Assembly (NCBI GenBank): GCA_002494725.1
Contig: DACG01000032.1
Location: forward strand, 82,150 to 146,149
Direction of reading: 5' to 3'
DNA length: 64,000 nt
DNA from: Geoglobus sp. UBA235
GTDB taxonomy: Archaea > Halobacteriota > Archaeoglobi > Archaeoglobales > Archaeoglobaceae
Positions within the stretch are counted from its first letter, which is position 1. Each line of letters opens with the position of its first letter. Shown piece after piece: positions 34,862-45,065 of the stretch. The notes under the pieces were generated by a model that saw nothing but the letters and a program-made list of their open reading frames with translations, was not told where the DNA came from and searched no databases. The translations under genes were made by a program, and so were the position numbers.

Positions 34862-35229
34862 CCTAGCACCTCTGAGGAGATTCGCCTGTACATCGGAGAT
34901 GTGTCAAGATATTCCTGCATAACCCAGAACTTTATTTCTGCAAGCTTTTCTTCATCTCGGACAAAAAGCTCTCTTCCATGCTTGAAGACCTCGAATTTAA
35001 TGTGTAATGGCAGGCGGTGAAACAGGACGATGTCAATTTCTGGAGATGCCAGGCTTCCAATATCCGCTTCAGTTTCCGGGGTAGGTTTGTCAAGAATCAC
35101 GGCGATATCAACATCTGACATGGGGTGCTGATCTCCTTTTGCGTAGGAGCCGAAGAGGTAGATTGCTACAACATCTGGATGAGCTTTGATGGTTTCAATG
35201 ACTTTAGAGAGTATATGGTTTAATTTCAT
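34858..35229 (-). CDS. mntA: MNT-type nucleotidyltransferase antitoxin
   Basis: A 123-residue minimal nucleotidyltransferase with the signature FGSYAKGDQHPMSDVDIAV (Gly27-Ser28, Asp39 and Asp41) and a third acidic residue in SPEIDIVLFH. It pairs with HepT and is expected to add AMP groups to it. Start ATG 35229. The first gene of the two-gene toxin-antitoxin operon. Confidence 0.88.
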   Translation of the reverse strand: MKLNHILSKVIETIKAHPDVVAIYLFGSYAKGDQHPMSDVDIAVILDKPTPETEADIGSLASPEIDIVLFHRLPLHIKFEVFKHGRELFVRDEEKLAEIKFWVMQEYLDTSPMYRRISSEVLG

Positions 35230-35438
35230 ACTGTTTTAACTGCGGTGAAAGTTAATGTCTTCTTAGGATGCCTACACAACCCTAAACCCAATCGCTCCTC
35301 TAACACACCCAATACACAAACAACAGACAATTCGACTCACCGTATGAAGAGATGTCAAAAAACCATCTTCAAAGGAAACAGAGCAACATAGGTTTGTAGG
35401 AATAAAAGAGGGGATAGGATACTTAAAGAAGGTTATGG

Positions 35439-35693
35439 CTACACATTCCTTTCAAAGTTCAGCCTTAACGGCTTTACATTCTCTGCCTCTTCAACATCCT
35501 TTGGAGCAGGAATCAAAGCAGCATAAGCCGTTGCCCTCGAAGCTGCCAATGGTCGCCTCGCCCACCAGATGTGGAGCGTTGATATGTGCCCGTGCCTTAT
35601 GTTCTTCTCCCTTGCACTCTCCTCGCTTACCTCCTTAACCGGGAAAGTTTCTTCGATGAATGAGCATTTTATAGGGAATCCACCATGACCCAT
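35439..35693 (-). pseudogene. DUF1156 DNA-methylase N-terminal fragment
   Basis: An 84-residue frame whose core (FPVKEVSEESAREKNIRHGH, then ISTLHIWWARRPLAASRATA) is the very conserved start of DUF1156-type adenine-specific DNA methylases of archaeal defence loci. After PAPKDVEE it diverges and stops, whereas whole proteins are about 900 residues, so this is a truncated relic. It is one base into the vapC stop (TGATG), giving the look of a vapB-vapC-methylase operon. Other pieces of the system seem to lie at 38000-38323. Confidence 0.75.
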
Positions 35694-36103
35694 CAGAAAA
35701 ACCTCCTTAAACCTTCAATCACATCAAAATCTGTATCGCTACTAATTATTGTTCCATCACAGTATTTCAAGGCAAGAGCGGCATGAATCGCATCTCTCGG
35801 CAAAAGCTTATACTTATCAACAAGTTTCTGGGAATCTTCACAAATGGCATAATCAACATCCAGAAACTCGAGGAATGGCATTTTGAGCAGGATTTTTCCA
35901 GCTTTAATGCTCTCCTCCACTCCAGCAACTTTCCTTACAACATACACAACTTCATCCCATGTCAGTGCTGAGGTGTATGCATTGAATTCACCATCCGATG
36001 CCCTTCTGAGGTATTCCTTTGATTTTTCAGCAATCTCTCCAGAGTAGAGAGTAGCATAAATGAAAATATTAGAGTCCAGATAGACGTTTTTCAATCTGAC
36101 CAT
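35693..36103 (-). CDS. vapC: VapC-family PIN-domain toxin
   Basis: A 136-residue PIN ribonuclease. Acidic residues lie at YLDSNIFIYA (first Asp), LTWDEVVYV (Glu), LLPRDAIHAALAL (Asp) and ISSDTDFDVI (last Asp pair), the usual four-acid site. Its start overlaps the vapB end by 35 bases. VapC toxins cleave structured RNAs when not bound by VapB. Confidence 0.88.
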   Translation of the reverse strand: MVRLKNVYLDSNIFIYATLYSGEIAEKSKEYLRRASDGEFNAYTSALTWDEVVYVVRKVAGVEESIKAGKILLKMPFLEFLDVDYAICEDSQKLVDKYKLLPRDAIHAALALKYCDGTIISSDTDFDVIEGLRRFF

Positions 36104-36329
36104 GGTACAGCCTCTTCAATTCAGCAGGTTCTGGAGCTTCAAGTTTTTTCTTAACAACTGAAGTCAGCTCTTCCACATAATCTCTTCCGCTTTTTTCCGG
36201 TCTCATGACAATCTCATCACCTTTAATTTCAAAGACAACCTTTTCGCCTTCTTTCAAACCAAACTTTTCCCGGATTTCTTTCGGGATTGTAACCTGTCCC
36301 TTTTTGCCAACGATTCTTGTTCTTACCAT
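36069..36329 (-). CDS. vapB: VapB-family AbrB/SpoVT antitoxin
   Basis: An 86-residue protein with the swapped-hairpin AbrB fold: RIVGKKGQVTIPKEIREKFG then LKEGEKVVFEIKGDEIVMRP. The C-terminal tail (about 45-86) should clamp the downstream VapC. Overlaps vapC by 35 bases. Confidence 0.88.
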   Translation of the reverse strand: MVRTRIVGKKGQVTIPKEIREKFGLKEGEKVVFEIKGDEIVMRPEKSGRDYVEELTSVVKKKLEAPEPAELKRLYHGQIEKRLSGL

Positions 36330-36539
36330 CAGGTATGAATTTTGATTTGAAGGTTAAAAAATTTGCCATTATAGATTTCCCCCGAACCGATGAGCCTAAG
36401 AATGTACTTCTTTGTCGACTGTCTGGGATCACTTTTTTATTTCACCAAGTTTCATGTCTATCGTAAACTCACACTCTGATATAACCTTAAAATTTTATTA
36501 TACGAAACTCTTATTTTGTTTTACTTTTTTAAGAGTCTT

Positions 36540-37983
36540 ATGGAGCTTGAAGGAATTTGGTGGCTACCTGAAAAGCCAGAGCATAAAGTAGAAGGTACAC
36601 TTAAGATATATGATAACCATTCGTCGTTGCTGGAATTGAAAGATTTCTTAATTGAGTCAGAGTTAGAAGATCTTTTAGTTGAGGATGACAAACTGGAAAC
36701 GATACCAGTAATACATGGTGTTATATTTGAAAGCGGTGGTAAGGGAGTAACACTTCTTGAATGCTTAAGAAGTGGAGTTAAGTATGATGATTTAATGGAA
36801 TATGAAGTAACACGAAAAGAGCAAGAGATAAAACCTTTAGTTGCAATAGTTGGTAAACACATTAAATCACTGCTATCTGAGCTTAAAATTAAGAAAATAA
36901 TGTTGAGAATTCCAGAATTAGATTTTTGGTTTCCACGTAATAGCTGTAGCGATTTAATAAAGTTTAACGGGGGAACGTTAAAAATTACAGTTGGTGAGAA
37001 ACAAATTTTTTGCGAAGAACTAAATGGCTTTGTATTTAAGATAATATGCTCTGTAAGTCATTCTATCAATCAAAAAGGTGCGAGCTATACTTTAAAACAC
37101 GTAAAAATCGAGCCTTATATCGTATTGGAGTTTAAAGATGCCAAAAATCTAAAAGACTGCTATGATCTATTACATAAACTAATTAGTCTATTTGCCCTAG
37201 CTGTTTTAGATAAAGTTCACATATCCGAAATCATCTGTACATCAGCAGATGATTCATTAGAGAGCTTTAAAGTCTACATCCCAAGGAGGTACTGCAAAAT
37301 TTCGGCAGAACCTAAGTTTATCCCTCCAGATCATATTCTATTTGATTTTGACCAGTTTAAAAACCGTATTTGTATCAGAAATTGGCTATCGATGTACGAA
37401 AGATTGAAGTTACTGTGTGAGTATTACTTATCAACAATAACAAATGAAAACCTACCTATAGATTACAAATTCCTAAATTTAGTCATAGCTTTGGAGTTTT
37501 ATCATAGATATTCGGGGAGATTTGAACAACACAAAATTGAGCCAGATAAGTGGTCTAAGATTAAAGAACAAATAACAGCATTCTTACTGGATGAGTTAAA
37601 AATGAAGTCTGAAATTACCGAAGAAGAAGTAAAGCATATAAATCAAAAAATAAAGTTTGTTTACGAAAAAAAGTCTTCGACGTCGTTTACTTGAAATTAT
37701 AAGGTATTTAGAGGTTGGAGAGGTGATGTTTTATAACAGTAGAGAACGGAACAAATTTATACATACTGTTACTCAAATTAGAGATCGACTTGCACATGGA
37801 CTTTATGGCGATGAGGCATTTAATTATAACTATGAAACGCTGTTATCTTTAACTAACAAGCTTAAGATTATTGTAGAGAGTGCAATACTACACGAACTCG
37901 GATTTGATAAAAAGGTAATAGACAATTTTGTTGAGAGGAGGTCAAGAGAGTCATCGGAATGGGAGTTAATTACCTTCTGGTAA
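36540..37983 (+). pseudogene. ApeA-like anti-phage HEPN protein, split by one frameshift
   Basis: The first frame from ATG 36540 has an ApeA-type N-terminal domain (GIWWLPEKPEHKVEGTL, VIHGVIFESGGKGVTLLEC) and a long middle region. It leaves frame at a run of seven A (37666-37672). The second frame continues SLRRRLLEIIRYLEVGE and ends with a HEPN domain holding TQIRDRLAHGL (RX4H RNase motif), stop 37981-37983. Removing one A gives about 480 residues, a full ApeA-like length. Strongly AT-rich compared with neighbours and oriented against the flanking genes, which suggests transfer. Inactive if the shift is real. Confidence 0.75.
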
Positions 37984-37999
37984 GTTAAGGTAAATGGCA

Positions 38000-38323
38000 T
38001 CATAAGTACTTTAGACCTTCTCCACCCCTCCCTTTCAACTTCCATTCATTAACCGGAACAATAAACCTTACAGCCTCAACCTTCTCAACAACCTCAAGCT
38101 TCTCTGCAGGGTTGTTTATGATATAGAGCGTCGGATTTATCGCAGCATTTTCGACAATATAACGCCAGTACTGCTCTTTGAATCTCTTGGCCTTAAACCA
38201 CTCGTTAGGAGTTAATGTGATATCACCCGTTGTTGCTCTCGCCTTCACTTCAATGTACCTGACTTCACCATCCTTTCCTTTTGAACGAATATCATATCCC
38301 AGATTCTCCTTGGATACATCCTG
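38000..38323 (-). pseudogene. DUF3883 C-terminal fragment (defence helicase-type protein)
   Basis: Open in one minus-strand frame from just after a TAG (38324-38326) to 38000: KENLGYDIRSKGKDGEVRYI, then VKARATTGDITLTPNEWFKA and KRFKEQYWRYIVENA. That is the nuclease-like DUF3883 domain found at the end of large helicase proteins in DISARM-like and DUF1156-associated archaeal defence loci. The first in-frame Met is at 38248. Upstream sequence does not continue the protein, so only the tail survives. Confidence 0.7.
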
Positions 38324-38503
38324 CTATAATCCTGACAGGCACAGACACCCAGACCTGCTCCTGAGGCAGGGGTGTACAATGCAGACGTGAGGAAGGAAAC
38401 GAAGTATCTCGCAAAGAGAATTATCATGCCTGTTCGAACCATTTCAGGACAGATTTGATATCATAATTTCTGAGCTGAGGTATTCTGGTGTAGAAGACAG
38501 ACT

Positions 38504-39772
38504 TCATCTGAAAAGCTCCTCAGGAATTCTCTGTTTTGCAACAAGGTCTGCAATCGATTCAGGCTCCCTAGTCACATAAAACCTTGAACCATCCACCATA
38601 ACCTCCGCACATCTCGGCCTTCCGTTGTACTGGCTGCCCATAACAAACCCGTAAGCTCCAGCATCAAATATGGCTATGTAATCTCCCCTCTTAATTTCTG
38701 GAAGCTTTCTGTCTTTTGCCATTATGTCTCCGGACTCACATATAGGGCCAGCTACTGTGTAAAATTCTTCTGCTTCACTGTCCATCTTGTTTGCGACAGC
38801 AACTCTATGATAGGCCTCATACATCGCTGGCCTTAGCAATGTGTTGAAGCCAGCATCCACAGCAGCAAAACTGTAATGACTCCTCTTAACCGAGTTGACC
38901 TTTGTGATCAGAACTGTAGTATTTGCAACCAAGCTTCTTCCAGGTTCAATCCACAGCTCAGGCTTTGAGTCTACCCTCTCCATACCTTCCTCAAATGCTT
39001 TCTTTATCGAGTCTGCAAAAATTTCAAATCTGCATTTTCCATCGGTCTGGTAGTCTATTCCAAAGCCACCACCCATGTCAAGAAACTCAATTTCAATTCC
39101 GATTTTCTCAAGCTCAGCAGTTATCTGGAACATTTTTTCTATTTCCTCCACAAAGGGGTCCGGATTCAGTATCTGACTTCCGATGTGGCAGTGAATTCCT
39201 GCTGGAATTACATTTGGAAGTTCAAGGACAGTTTCGTAGGCATCAGGAACGTTTTCAGATGGTATCCCAAACTTTGACGTTCTCAAGCCAGTTGCAATCT
39301 TGGGATGGGTTTCGGGACTTATGTCAGGATTAACCCTGAACGCTATCTTTACCTCCTCACCCTCCTGGGCAGCAATTTTGGATATTGCGTAAAGCTCATC
39401 CATGCTGTCAACGCTGAACTTCACACCGGCCCTTATTCCCGCCCTTATCTCGTCATCGCTCTTGGAGTTTCCGTTGAACAGTATTTTTTCGCTATCAAAT
39501 CCTGAAAGCAGGGCGAGATAGAGCTCACCAATGCTGAAGACATCTGCACCAAACTCCTCTTTTGCAAAAATCCTCATTAATGTGAGGTTGTTGTTTGCCT
39601 TTACAGCATACAGGGGAAATGCAAAGTCGAAATTTCTTTTCAGATCATTTATGTTCTCCTCAACCAGCCTCTTTGAGGTAACATAGACCGGAGTACCTGT
39701 CTCCTTCACTATCTCCCTGAAATCCACATCTTCGATATGAAGAATGCCGTTTTCACTCCTGAACAATTTCAA
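38504..39772 (-). CDS. lysA: Diaminopimelate decarboxylase
   Basis: Last step of lysine synthesis, decarboxylating meso-diaminopimelate. A PLP alanine-racemase-fold enzyme with the Schiff-base Lys in FPLYAVKANNN, IHCHIGSQI, FLDMGGGFGIDY, EPGRSLVANT and the substrate-binding AGPICESGDIMA. About 420 residues. TTG 39772 or TTG 39766 is likely the start, with GGAGG in front; the frame overlaps the end of the DapL gene by about 20 bases, so the two lysine genes are coupled. Confidence 0.94.
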   Translation of the reverse strand: MKLFRSENGILHIEDVDFREIVKETGTPVYVTSKRLVEENINDLKRNFDFAFPLYAVKANNNLTLMRIFAKEEFGADVFSIGELYLALLSGFDSEKILFNGNSKSDDEIRAGIRAGVKFSVDSMDELYAISKIAAQEGEEVKIAFRVNPDISPETHPKIATGLRTSKFGIPSENVPDAYETVLELPNVIPAGIHCHIGSQILNPDPFVEEIEKMFQITAELEKIGIEIEFLDMGGGFGIDYQTDGKCRFEIFADSIKKAFEEGMERVDSKPELWIEPGRSLVANTTVLITKVNSVKRSHYSFAAVDAGFNTLLRPAMYEAYHRVAVANKMDSEAEEFYTVAGPICESGDIMAKDRKLPEIKRGDYIAIFDAGAYGFVMGSQYNGRPRCAEVMVDGSRFYVTREPESIADLVAKQRIPEELFR

Positions 39773-40913
39773 GCCCCTCCATCCTCCCAAGAGCTTCTCT
39801 TATAACCGATACATCTCTCGTCAGGGCAAACCTCACATACCTCTCCCCGCTCTTTCCAAATCCAACTCCAGGGGTGACAAGAACTCCAGCCTCATCAAGC
39901 AGTTTTCTGGCAAACTCTATGCTTGAGCCCCCAACCTTCAACCACACGTAAAATGTGGCTTTTGGTCTTTCCACATCAAAACCAAGTTTTTCAAGACCAT
40001 CAACAAGAGTGTCTCTCCTTTCCTTATACACTTCATTATTCTGCTCAATCACAGAGTCGTCACCATTTAACGCAGCAATTGCCGCATCCTGTATCGCATT
40101 GAAAACTCCACTGTCAACATTTGTCTTAACTTTCAACAGTCCGTCAACAGCTTCCTCGTTTCCCAGGGCGTATGCAATCCTCCATCCTGTCATGTTGTAG
40201 GTTTTGCTTAAAGAGCCGAACTCAATCACACATTCGAATGCTCTGTCATACTCAAGGAAGCTTCTTGGCCTATAATTGAATGCGATCTCGCTGTAGGCTG
40301 CATCATGTGCGAGAATTATTTTATTGTCAATACAGAAGTCAACGGCCTCCTTTATGAAATCCATCTCTGCAACCGCGGTGGTTGGGTTGTTCGGGTAGTT
40401 GAGAAACATAATTTTTGCCTTTCTCGCAACATCATCAGGGATGGAATCAAGATCAGGTAGAAAATCTTTTTCCTCCTTTAAAGGGAGTTCGTAAGGAATT
40501 CCTCCTGCGAATACTGCTGAAGAATGATAGACAGGATAGCCCGGCTCTGTGTAAAGAACGTAATCACCCTCTTCAACAAAAGCAAGTGGCAAATGAGCTA
40601 TACCTTCCTTTGAACCGATAAGGGCTATTATTTTTTCAGGTTCAACATCAACGCCTTTCCTTCGCCTGTAGAATTCAGATACAGCCTCTCTGAACTCGAT
40701 CTTCCCTGCATAGCTCGGGTACTTCTGATTGTCAACCTTCTCAACTGCTCTCTGCATCTCCTCAACAACATGCTTTGGAGTGGGCAGATCCGGATCTCCA
40801 ACACCGAAATCTATAACTCTAACACCCTCTTTCTCCTTCTTTGCCTTCATCCCATCGAGCTCAGCAAAAAGGTATGGCGGGAGTTTTCTGAGTCTACCAG
40901 CTAACTCAAACAC
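39753..40913 (-). CDS. dapL: LL-diaminopimelate aminotransferase (DapL-type class I aminotransferase)
   Basis: A 386-residue PLP enzyme: LPPYLFAELDGMKAKKEKEG and IDFGVGDPDLPTP at the N-terminus, NYPNNPTTAV, HDAAYSEIAF, and SLSKTYNMTGWRIAY with the PLP Lys. This pattern matches the DapL group, which makes LL-diaminopimelate directly from tetrahydrodipicolinate; location right before lysA supports it. Start GTG 40913 follows GGAGGTG by five bases. Confidence 0.88.
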   Translation of the reverse strand: MFELAGRLRKLPPYLFAELDGMKAKKEKEGVRVIDFGVGDPDLPTPKHVVEEMQRAVEKVDNQKYPSYAGKIEFREAVSEFYRRRKGVDVEPEKIIALIGSKEGIAHLPLAFVEEGDYVLYTEPGYPVYHSSAVFAGGIPYELPLKEEKDFLPDLDSIPDDVARKAKIMFLNYPNNPTTAVAEMDFIKEAVDFCIDNKIILAHDAAYSEIAFNYRPRSFLEYDRAFECVIEFGSLSKTYNMTGWRIAYALGNEEAVDGLLKVKTNVDSGVFNAIQDAAIAALNGDDSVIEQNNEVYKERRDTLVDGLEKLGFDVERPKATFYVWLKVGGSSIEFARKLLDEAGVLVTPGVGFGKSGERYVRFALTRDVSVIREALGRMEGLEIVQE

Positions 40914-40964
40914 CTGAACACCTCCTGAATAAACAGGCAGAGGAGGATTTATAAAAGGTTTGTT

Positions 40965-42092
40965 TTATCTCTCGTCAATTGGAACATACTTCCTGTTTGT
41001 CTCACCAACATACTTCGCCCTTGGCCTTATGAGTGTGTTTGTCTCGTACTGCTCTATTATGTGTGCAGTCCATCCGGCAATCCTGCCTATGGCAAAGATG
41101 TTAACAAACAGATCGTCAGGAATTCCAAGGTTTGCATACACGCTTGCCGAATAGAAATCTACATTTGGCAGAAGGTTTTTGTACTTTTTCACAGCCTCCT
41201 CTATTGCAACGCTTATTTCAAACCACTTTGAGTCCTTCTCTTTTGAGAGCTTCTCAGCAAGTCTCTTCAGCTCAACAGTTCTCGGATCCATCACAGATCT
41301 ATAGACTCTGTGACCGAATCCCATTATCCTCTCTCCTCTCTCTATTTTCTCCCTGACATACTGATCGGCTCTCCATGGCAAGGCCACTTCTCTCAGCATC
41401 TCCATGACTCTCTGAGCTGCTCCACCATGCAAGGGCCCTATGAGCGTTCCTGTTGCAGCCACAACGCATGCATACATGTCTGCAAGGGTTGAGGCAGCAA
41501 CTCTCGCAGCAAAGGTTGAGGCGTTGAACTCATGATCAGCATGCAGTATGAAATCGAGATCCATTGCCCTAACCATTGTTTCGGTGGGCTCCTCACCGTG
41601 GAGCATGTAGAGGAAATTGGCAGAATGAGTTAAATTGTCATCTGGATGGACGAGTTTTTCACCCATCCTTATTCTGTGGAAGTAGGCAACAATTGTTGGG
41701 AACTTTGCAATCAGATTTTTTGCCTTTTCAATGCTTATCTCATGGCTTGTGTAGGATATGTTCCTGTCCATTGTTCCGAGATAGCTTACTGCTGTTCTCA
41801 AAGCAACCATCGGATGGCTGAATGGAGAGAGATGGGTTAAAAGTCCCACAACCTGAGGTGGAAGCTCCCTTCTTTCTTTGAGCTCCTCTGAAAATAACTC
41901 AAGCTCAGATCTTGATGGAAGCTCTCCGTAGAGGAGAAGATAGGCAACCTCCTCATAGCTGGAGTGTTTCGCAAGATCGTGAATGTTGTAACCCCGATAC
42001 TCCAGTATGGCCTCCTCACCAGAGAGTTCTATTCTGGAAATTGAGGATTCTGAGGCTATTACATCCTTGAGTCCATCAATCACTTCACCCAT
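40965..42092 (-). CDS. gltA: Citrate synthase
   Basis: About 375 residues from ATG 42092, preceded by AGGTGG. Motifs: YRGYNIHDLAKHSSYEEVAY, LHADHEFNASTFAAR (first active His), GPLHGGAAQRVMEML (second His), IMGFGHRVYRSVMDPR (third His region), and the catalytic Asp in NVDFYSASVYANLGIP. It condenses acetyl-CoA and oxaloacetate. It follows AMP phosphorylase with a gap of only nine bases, so the two are co-transcribed. Confidence 0.95.
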   Translation of the reverse strand: MGEVIDGLKDVIASESSISRIELSGEEAILEYRGYNIHDLAKHSSYEEVAYLLLYGELPSRSELELFSEELKERRELPPQVVGLLTHLSPFSHPMVALRTAVSYLGTMDRNISYTSHEISIEKAKNLIAKFPTIVAYFHRIRMGEKLVHPDDNLTHSANFLYMLHGEEPTETMVRAMDLDFILHADHEFNASTFAARVAASTLADMYACVVAATGTLIGPLHGGAAQRVMEMLREVALPWRADQYVREKIERGERIMGFGHRVYRSVMDPRTVELKRLAEKLSKEKDSKWFEISVAIEEAVKKYKNLLPNVDFYSASVYANLGIPDDLFVNIFAIGRIAGWTAHIIEQYETNTLIRPRAKYVGETNRKYVPIDER

Positions 42093-42101
42093 TTTAACCA
42101 C

Positions 42102-43619
42102 CTACACCATCCTGTAAGAGGGATATCTCTCAAGTATCATTCCCGAAACTATAACAGGGGGATTCTCTATTGCAAACTCCATTGCATTGCTAAGCTTCCA
42201 GCTTTTCTCTGCATAAATTGTTATAAGCGGCTCTCCAGTCTTGACAACCTCACCCTTCTTTTTGTGGATGTAAATTCCAGCCCCCTTATCCTTTGGTGCT
42301 CCGGCAAGCCTTGCGATCTTCACAATCCTGCTGTTAATAACATCAACAACAGCACCCTCAACAGTGCTCTCTAAGGAGAATCTCTCGCTGCCAAGGGGAA
42401 TTTCATCTGACCTCACATCTCCATCTCCACCCTGAGCGGAAATGATTTCCCTGAATTTTTCAAGAGATCTGCCTGAGGTGAATATCTCCTTTGCAAGCTC
42501 ATACCCATTTGGTGACAGGCCGGAAAGCTCAAAAATGAGTCCTGCTAAACCGAGAGATTTCTCCAGAAAACTTGTTGATCCTTTCTTTTCTTCCAGAGCC
42601 TTCAATCCCTCCCAGGCCTCAAGAGCTGGGCCAATGGTTCTTCCCACAGGCTGAGAACCATTTGTTATTGCACATGCCAGATTTAACCCCAGTCTCCTTC
42701 CAAGCTCCACAAACTCCCCTGCAAGTTTTCTGCCCTCTTCAACGCTCTCAAGCTTTGCACCGCTGCCAACAGGTATGTCTATCGCAACATGCCTCGCCCC
42801 CACCGCTCCTTTCTTTGCCATGACGCTTGCAAGAAGCTGGGGTCTTGGGTCGATTGAAAGCGGATTCTCAACCCTGATTATTCTGTCATCGGCAGGAGCT
42901 ATGTTTGTCGCACCACCCCAGGCAATAACCCCTCCGACTTTCTGCGTTATCTCCTTTATCTCATCAACTGAAAGGTTAACGTCTGCAAGCACCTCCATCG
43001 TGTCTGCTGTTCCGCTTGCAGAAGTTATTGCTCTGCTTGCTGTCTTTGGAATGAGCAAACCTGCAGCAGCAACCGTTGGAACGATTATCAGACTCACCTT
43101 ATTGCCGGGAACACCACCAATGCTGTGCTTGTCAACGACAATACCCTTCTCAAACTCTATTGTTTCTCCTGTATCGATCATTGCCCTCGTCATCCATTCT
43201 ATCTCATCAAAATCCATTCCAACCAGATAATTCGATAAAACAAAGGCTGTGAGTTCAATTTCAGTAAGATTGTTCTCAACAACATCCTCAATTATCTCGT
43301 AAATTTCCTCTTTGCTGAGCTTTCCCCCTTCAAGCTTTTTCCGTATAAATTCAACACTTGGTGGTCTTGCAACCGGATAAATCTCAACCTCATCACCATC
43401 CTGAATTTCGAGCTCCTCGGCAACATCCTGGTAGATACCAATCCTCCCTCTTGCAATCAGACCTGTTGCAATCTGAACGCTTGCAGATGTCGTTGCTTTT
43501 CCCTTTGATATCCTGATCCTGTCTCCCTCAACAACACCGATCTCATCTGCATCATCCCTGCTAAGCACAACGGAGTACCTGCCGACTTTTATCGGGAGAA
43601 TGGATGCACTCAGCTTCAT
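42102..43619 (-). CDS. deoA: AMP phosphorylase (archaeal DeoA homologue)
   Basis: A 505-residue protein with the extra archaeal N-terminal barrel (MKLSASILPIKVGRYSVVLS), then the phosphorylase signature VVDKHSIGGVPGNKVSL, ASRAITSASGTADTMEV and GGVIAWGGATNIAPADD. It converts AMP and phosphate to adenine and ribose-1,5-bisphosphate, the first step of the archaeal AMP pathway that feeds form III RuBisCO. Neither RuBisCO nor R15P isomerase is in this window. Confidence 0.93.
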   Translation of the reverse strand: MKLSASILPIKVGRYSVVLSRDDADEIGVVEGDRIRISKGKATTSASVQIATGLIARGRIGIYQDVAEELEIQDGDEVEIYPVARPPSVEFIRKKLEGGKLSKEEIYEIIEDVVENNLTEIELTAFVLSNYLVGMDFDEIEWMTRAMIDTGETIEFEKGIVVDKHSIGGVPGNKVSLIIVPTVAAAGLLIPKTASRAITSASGTADTMEVLADVNLSVDEIKEITQKVGGVIAWGGATNIAPADDRIIRVENPLSIDPRPQLLASVMAKKGAVGARHVAIDIPVGSGAKLESVEEGRKLAGEFVELGRRLGLNLACAITNGSQPVGRTIGPALEAWEGLKALEEKKGSTSFLEKSLGLAGLIFELSGLSPNGYELAKEIFTSGRSLEKFREIISAQGGDGDVRSDEIPLGSERFSLESTVEGAVVDVINSRIVKIARLAGAPKDKGAGIYIHKKKGEVVKTGEPLITIYAEKSWKLSNAMEFAIENPPVIVSGMILERYPSYRMV

Positions 43620-43671
43620 TGAGTTGTTTGTTAAATATTGGGATATAAATAGGTTTGTATCCCTATGAATC

Positions 43672-44496
43672 TCAGATTCTCTGGTTTTTTGCCTCCTTTG
43701 ACCTGAGAAGCTCCAACCCGATTTTCTCTGAAATTTCTCTGAGCATGGACTTCACTCTGGAATTGACAGATTTCTCGTCCATTACAAGTACTTCCGCCTC
43801 ACTGAACTGAATTGCATTTATCAAAAAGCTCTCGCTGAGATCATCAAATGTGTACTTTGGAAAGTTGTGGGCAAAGGCAAAAATAGTTGTAAGTTCTATT
43901 TCAGTCTGTCTTGGAATGTAGTGTGTGCCCCCCACTCCAACGGCCACCTTCCAGTCAGAGTTCATGTTCAAAGCCTCAATCATTGATTCCGCAACAATCC
44001 AGGCCACATCACTGTTTCTCCATTCCCTCTCAGTCGATCCTATCTCGTAAAAGGCGGAGGGAGTTGAAATCTCGGAAGGACCATGGTGTGTTGCCTCCAG
44101 TGTGAACTCAAAATCCGTTCCGGCAATTTTCTCCGAGACCGACAGAGAGAAGTTCTTCATCGTTAGTGGTGATGGTTTTGCAAGGCTGTATGGTTTTCCA
44201 CCATAATCAGCTCTCCCAACATTTCCCGTACAGTGGGTGGTGACTATCTTTCTTCCATCCTTGCTGGAATGTCTTGAGGCGAAGAGTATTTCATCAAAAT
44301 CAATCAGCCTTTTCAGCCTTTCGTCAATCCTGTCAGCATAAATGAGTCTCTCGTCAACATCGACTATTCCCAGATTGCCGGATAGATAAAAATCATAACC
44401 CTCCTTCCTTTCTCTCTCAAAGCTTTTCATTGACAGAAGAGCCTCCTTTATGTTCTGACTGGCAACATCCTTCTTGCTGCAGACTATGAGCTTCAT
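43672..44496 (-). CDS. dtdA: D-aminoacyl-tRNA deacylase, archaeal type
   Basis: A GEK1/DtdA-type zinc enzyme that frees tRNA from D-amino acids. It starts MKLIVCSKKDVASQNIK at ATG 44496 (274 residues), although the frame is open to 44577. Recognisable: FASRHSSKDGRKIVTTHCTG, NFSLSVSEKIAGTDFEFTLE, ATHHGPSEISTPSAFYEIGS, and VGVGGTHYIPRQTEI. Divergent from the deaminase gene. Confidence 0.92.
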   Translation of the reverse strand: MKLIVCSKKDVASQNIKEALLSMKSFERERKEGYDFYLSGNLGIVDVDERLIYADRIDERLKRLIDFDEILFASRHSSKDGRKIVTTHCTGNVGRADYGGKPYSLAKPSPLTMKNFSLSVSEKIAGTDFEFTLEATHHGPSEISTPSAFYEIGSTEREWRNSDVAWIVAESMIEALNMNSDWKVAVGVGGTHYIPRQTEIELTTIFAFAHNFPKYTFDDLSESFLINAIQFSEAEVLVMDEKSVNSRVKSMLREISEKIGLELLRSKEAKNQRI

Positions 44497-44569
44497 GAAC
44501 CAGTCTCTGACTTTCTGCTGAAAAGTCATTCGGGAGAAAGGTTTAACTTTTCTGAAATAACTGGCAACC

Positions 44570-45031
44570 ATGCCCAAGGAAAGGCCGGATCTTGATGATT
44601 ATTTTATGGAGATTGCCAGGGTTGTTGCCAAGCGCTCAACATGCCTTAGGCAGAATGTTGGTGCAGTCATTGTCAAAGACAAGAGAATTCTGTCTACTGG
44701 ATACAACGGGGCTCCAATGGGTCTACCTCACTGCCTTGATATTGGATGCCTGAGAGAACAGCTGAATGTTCCATCTGGAGAAAGACACGAGCTATGCAGA
44801 GCTGTTCATGCGGAGCAGAATGCGATAATTCAGGCTGCCTACCATGGAGTGAGCATAAAGGATGCCACCCTCTACACAACCCATCAGCCATGTATAATGT
44901 GTGCGAAGATGATAATAAACGCCGGAATAAAAAAGGTTGTTTATGGAAGCAAATATGCTGACAATAGGGGCCTCGAATTCCTTAAAGAAGCAGACATTGA
45001 GGTTGTATTCCACGGGCATGAGGAAGATTAA
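44570..45031 (+). CDS. dCMP/CMP deaminase family zinc enzyme
   Basis: A 153-residue cytidylate deaminase. Zinc site: [14 protein letters not shown] (HAE with catalytic Glu) and [17 protein letters not shown] (PCxxC). An extra Cys/His patch lies in [17 protein letters not shown], as in dCMP deaminases and ComEB. It makes dUMP for thymidylate synthesis. Start ATG 44570, divergent from dtdA. Confidence 0.92.
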   Translation: MPKERPDLDDYFMEIARVVAKRSTCLRQNVGAVIVKDKRILSTGYNGAPMGLPHCLDIGCLREQLNVPSGERHELCRAVHAEQNAIIQAAYHGVSIKDATLYTTHQPCIMCAKMIINAGIKKVVYGSKYADNRGLEFLKEADIEVVFHGHEED

Positions 45032-45065
45032 TATACTATTTTGAAGATTAAATGTGGGGATAAAA

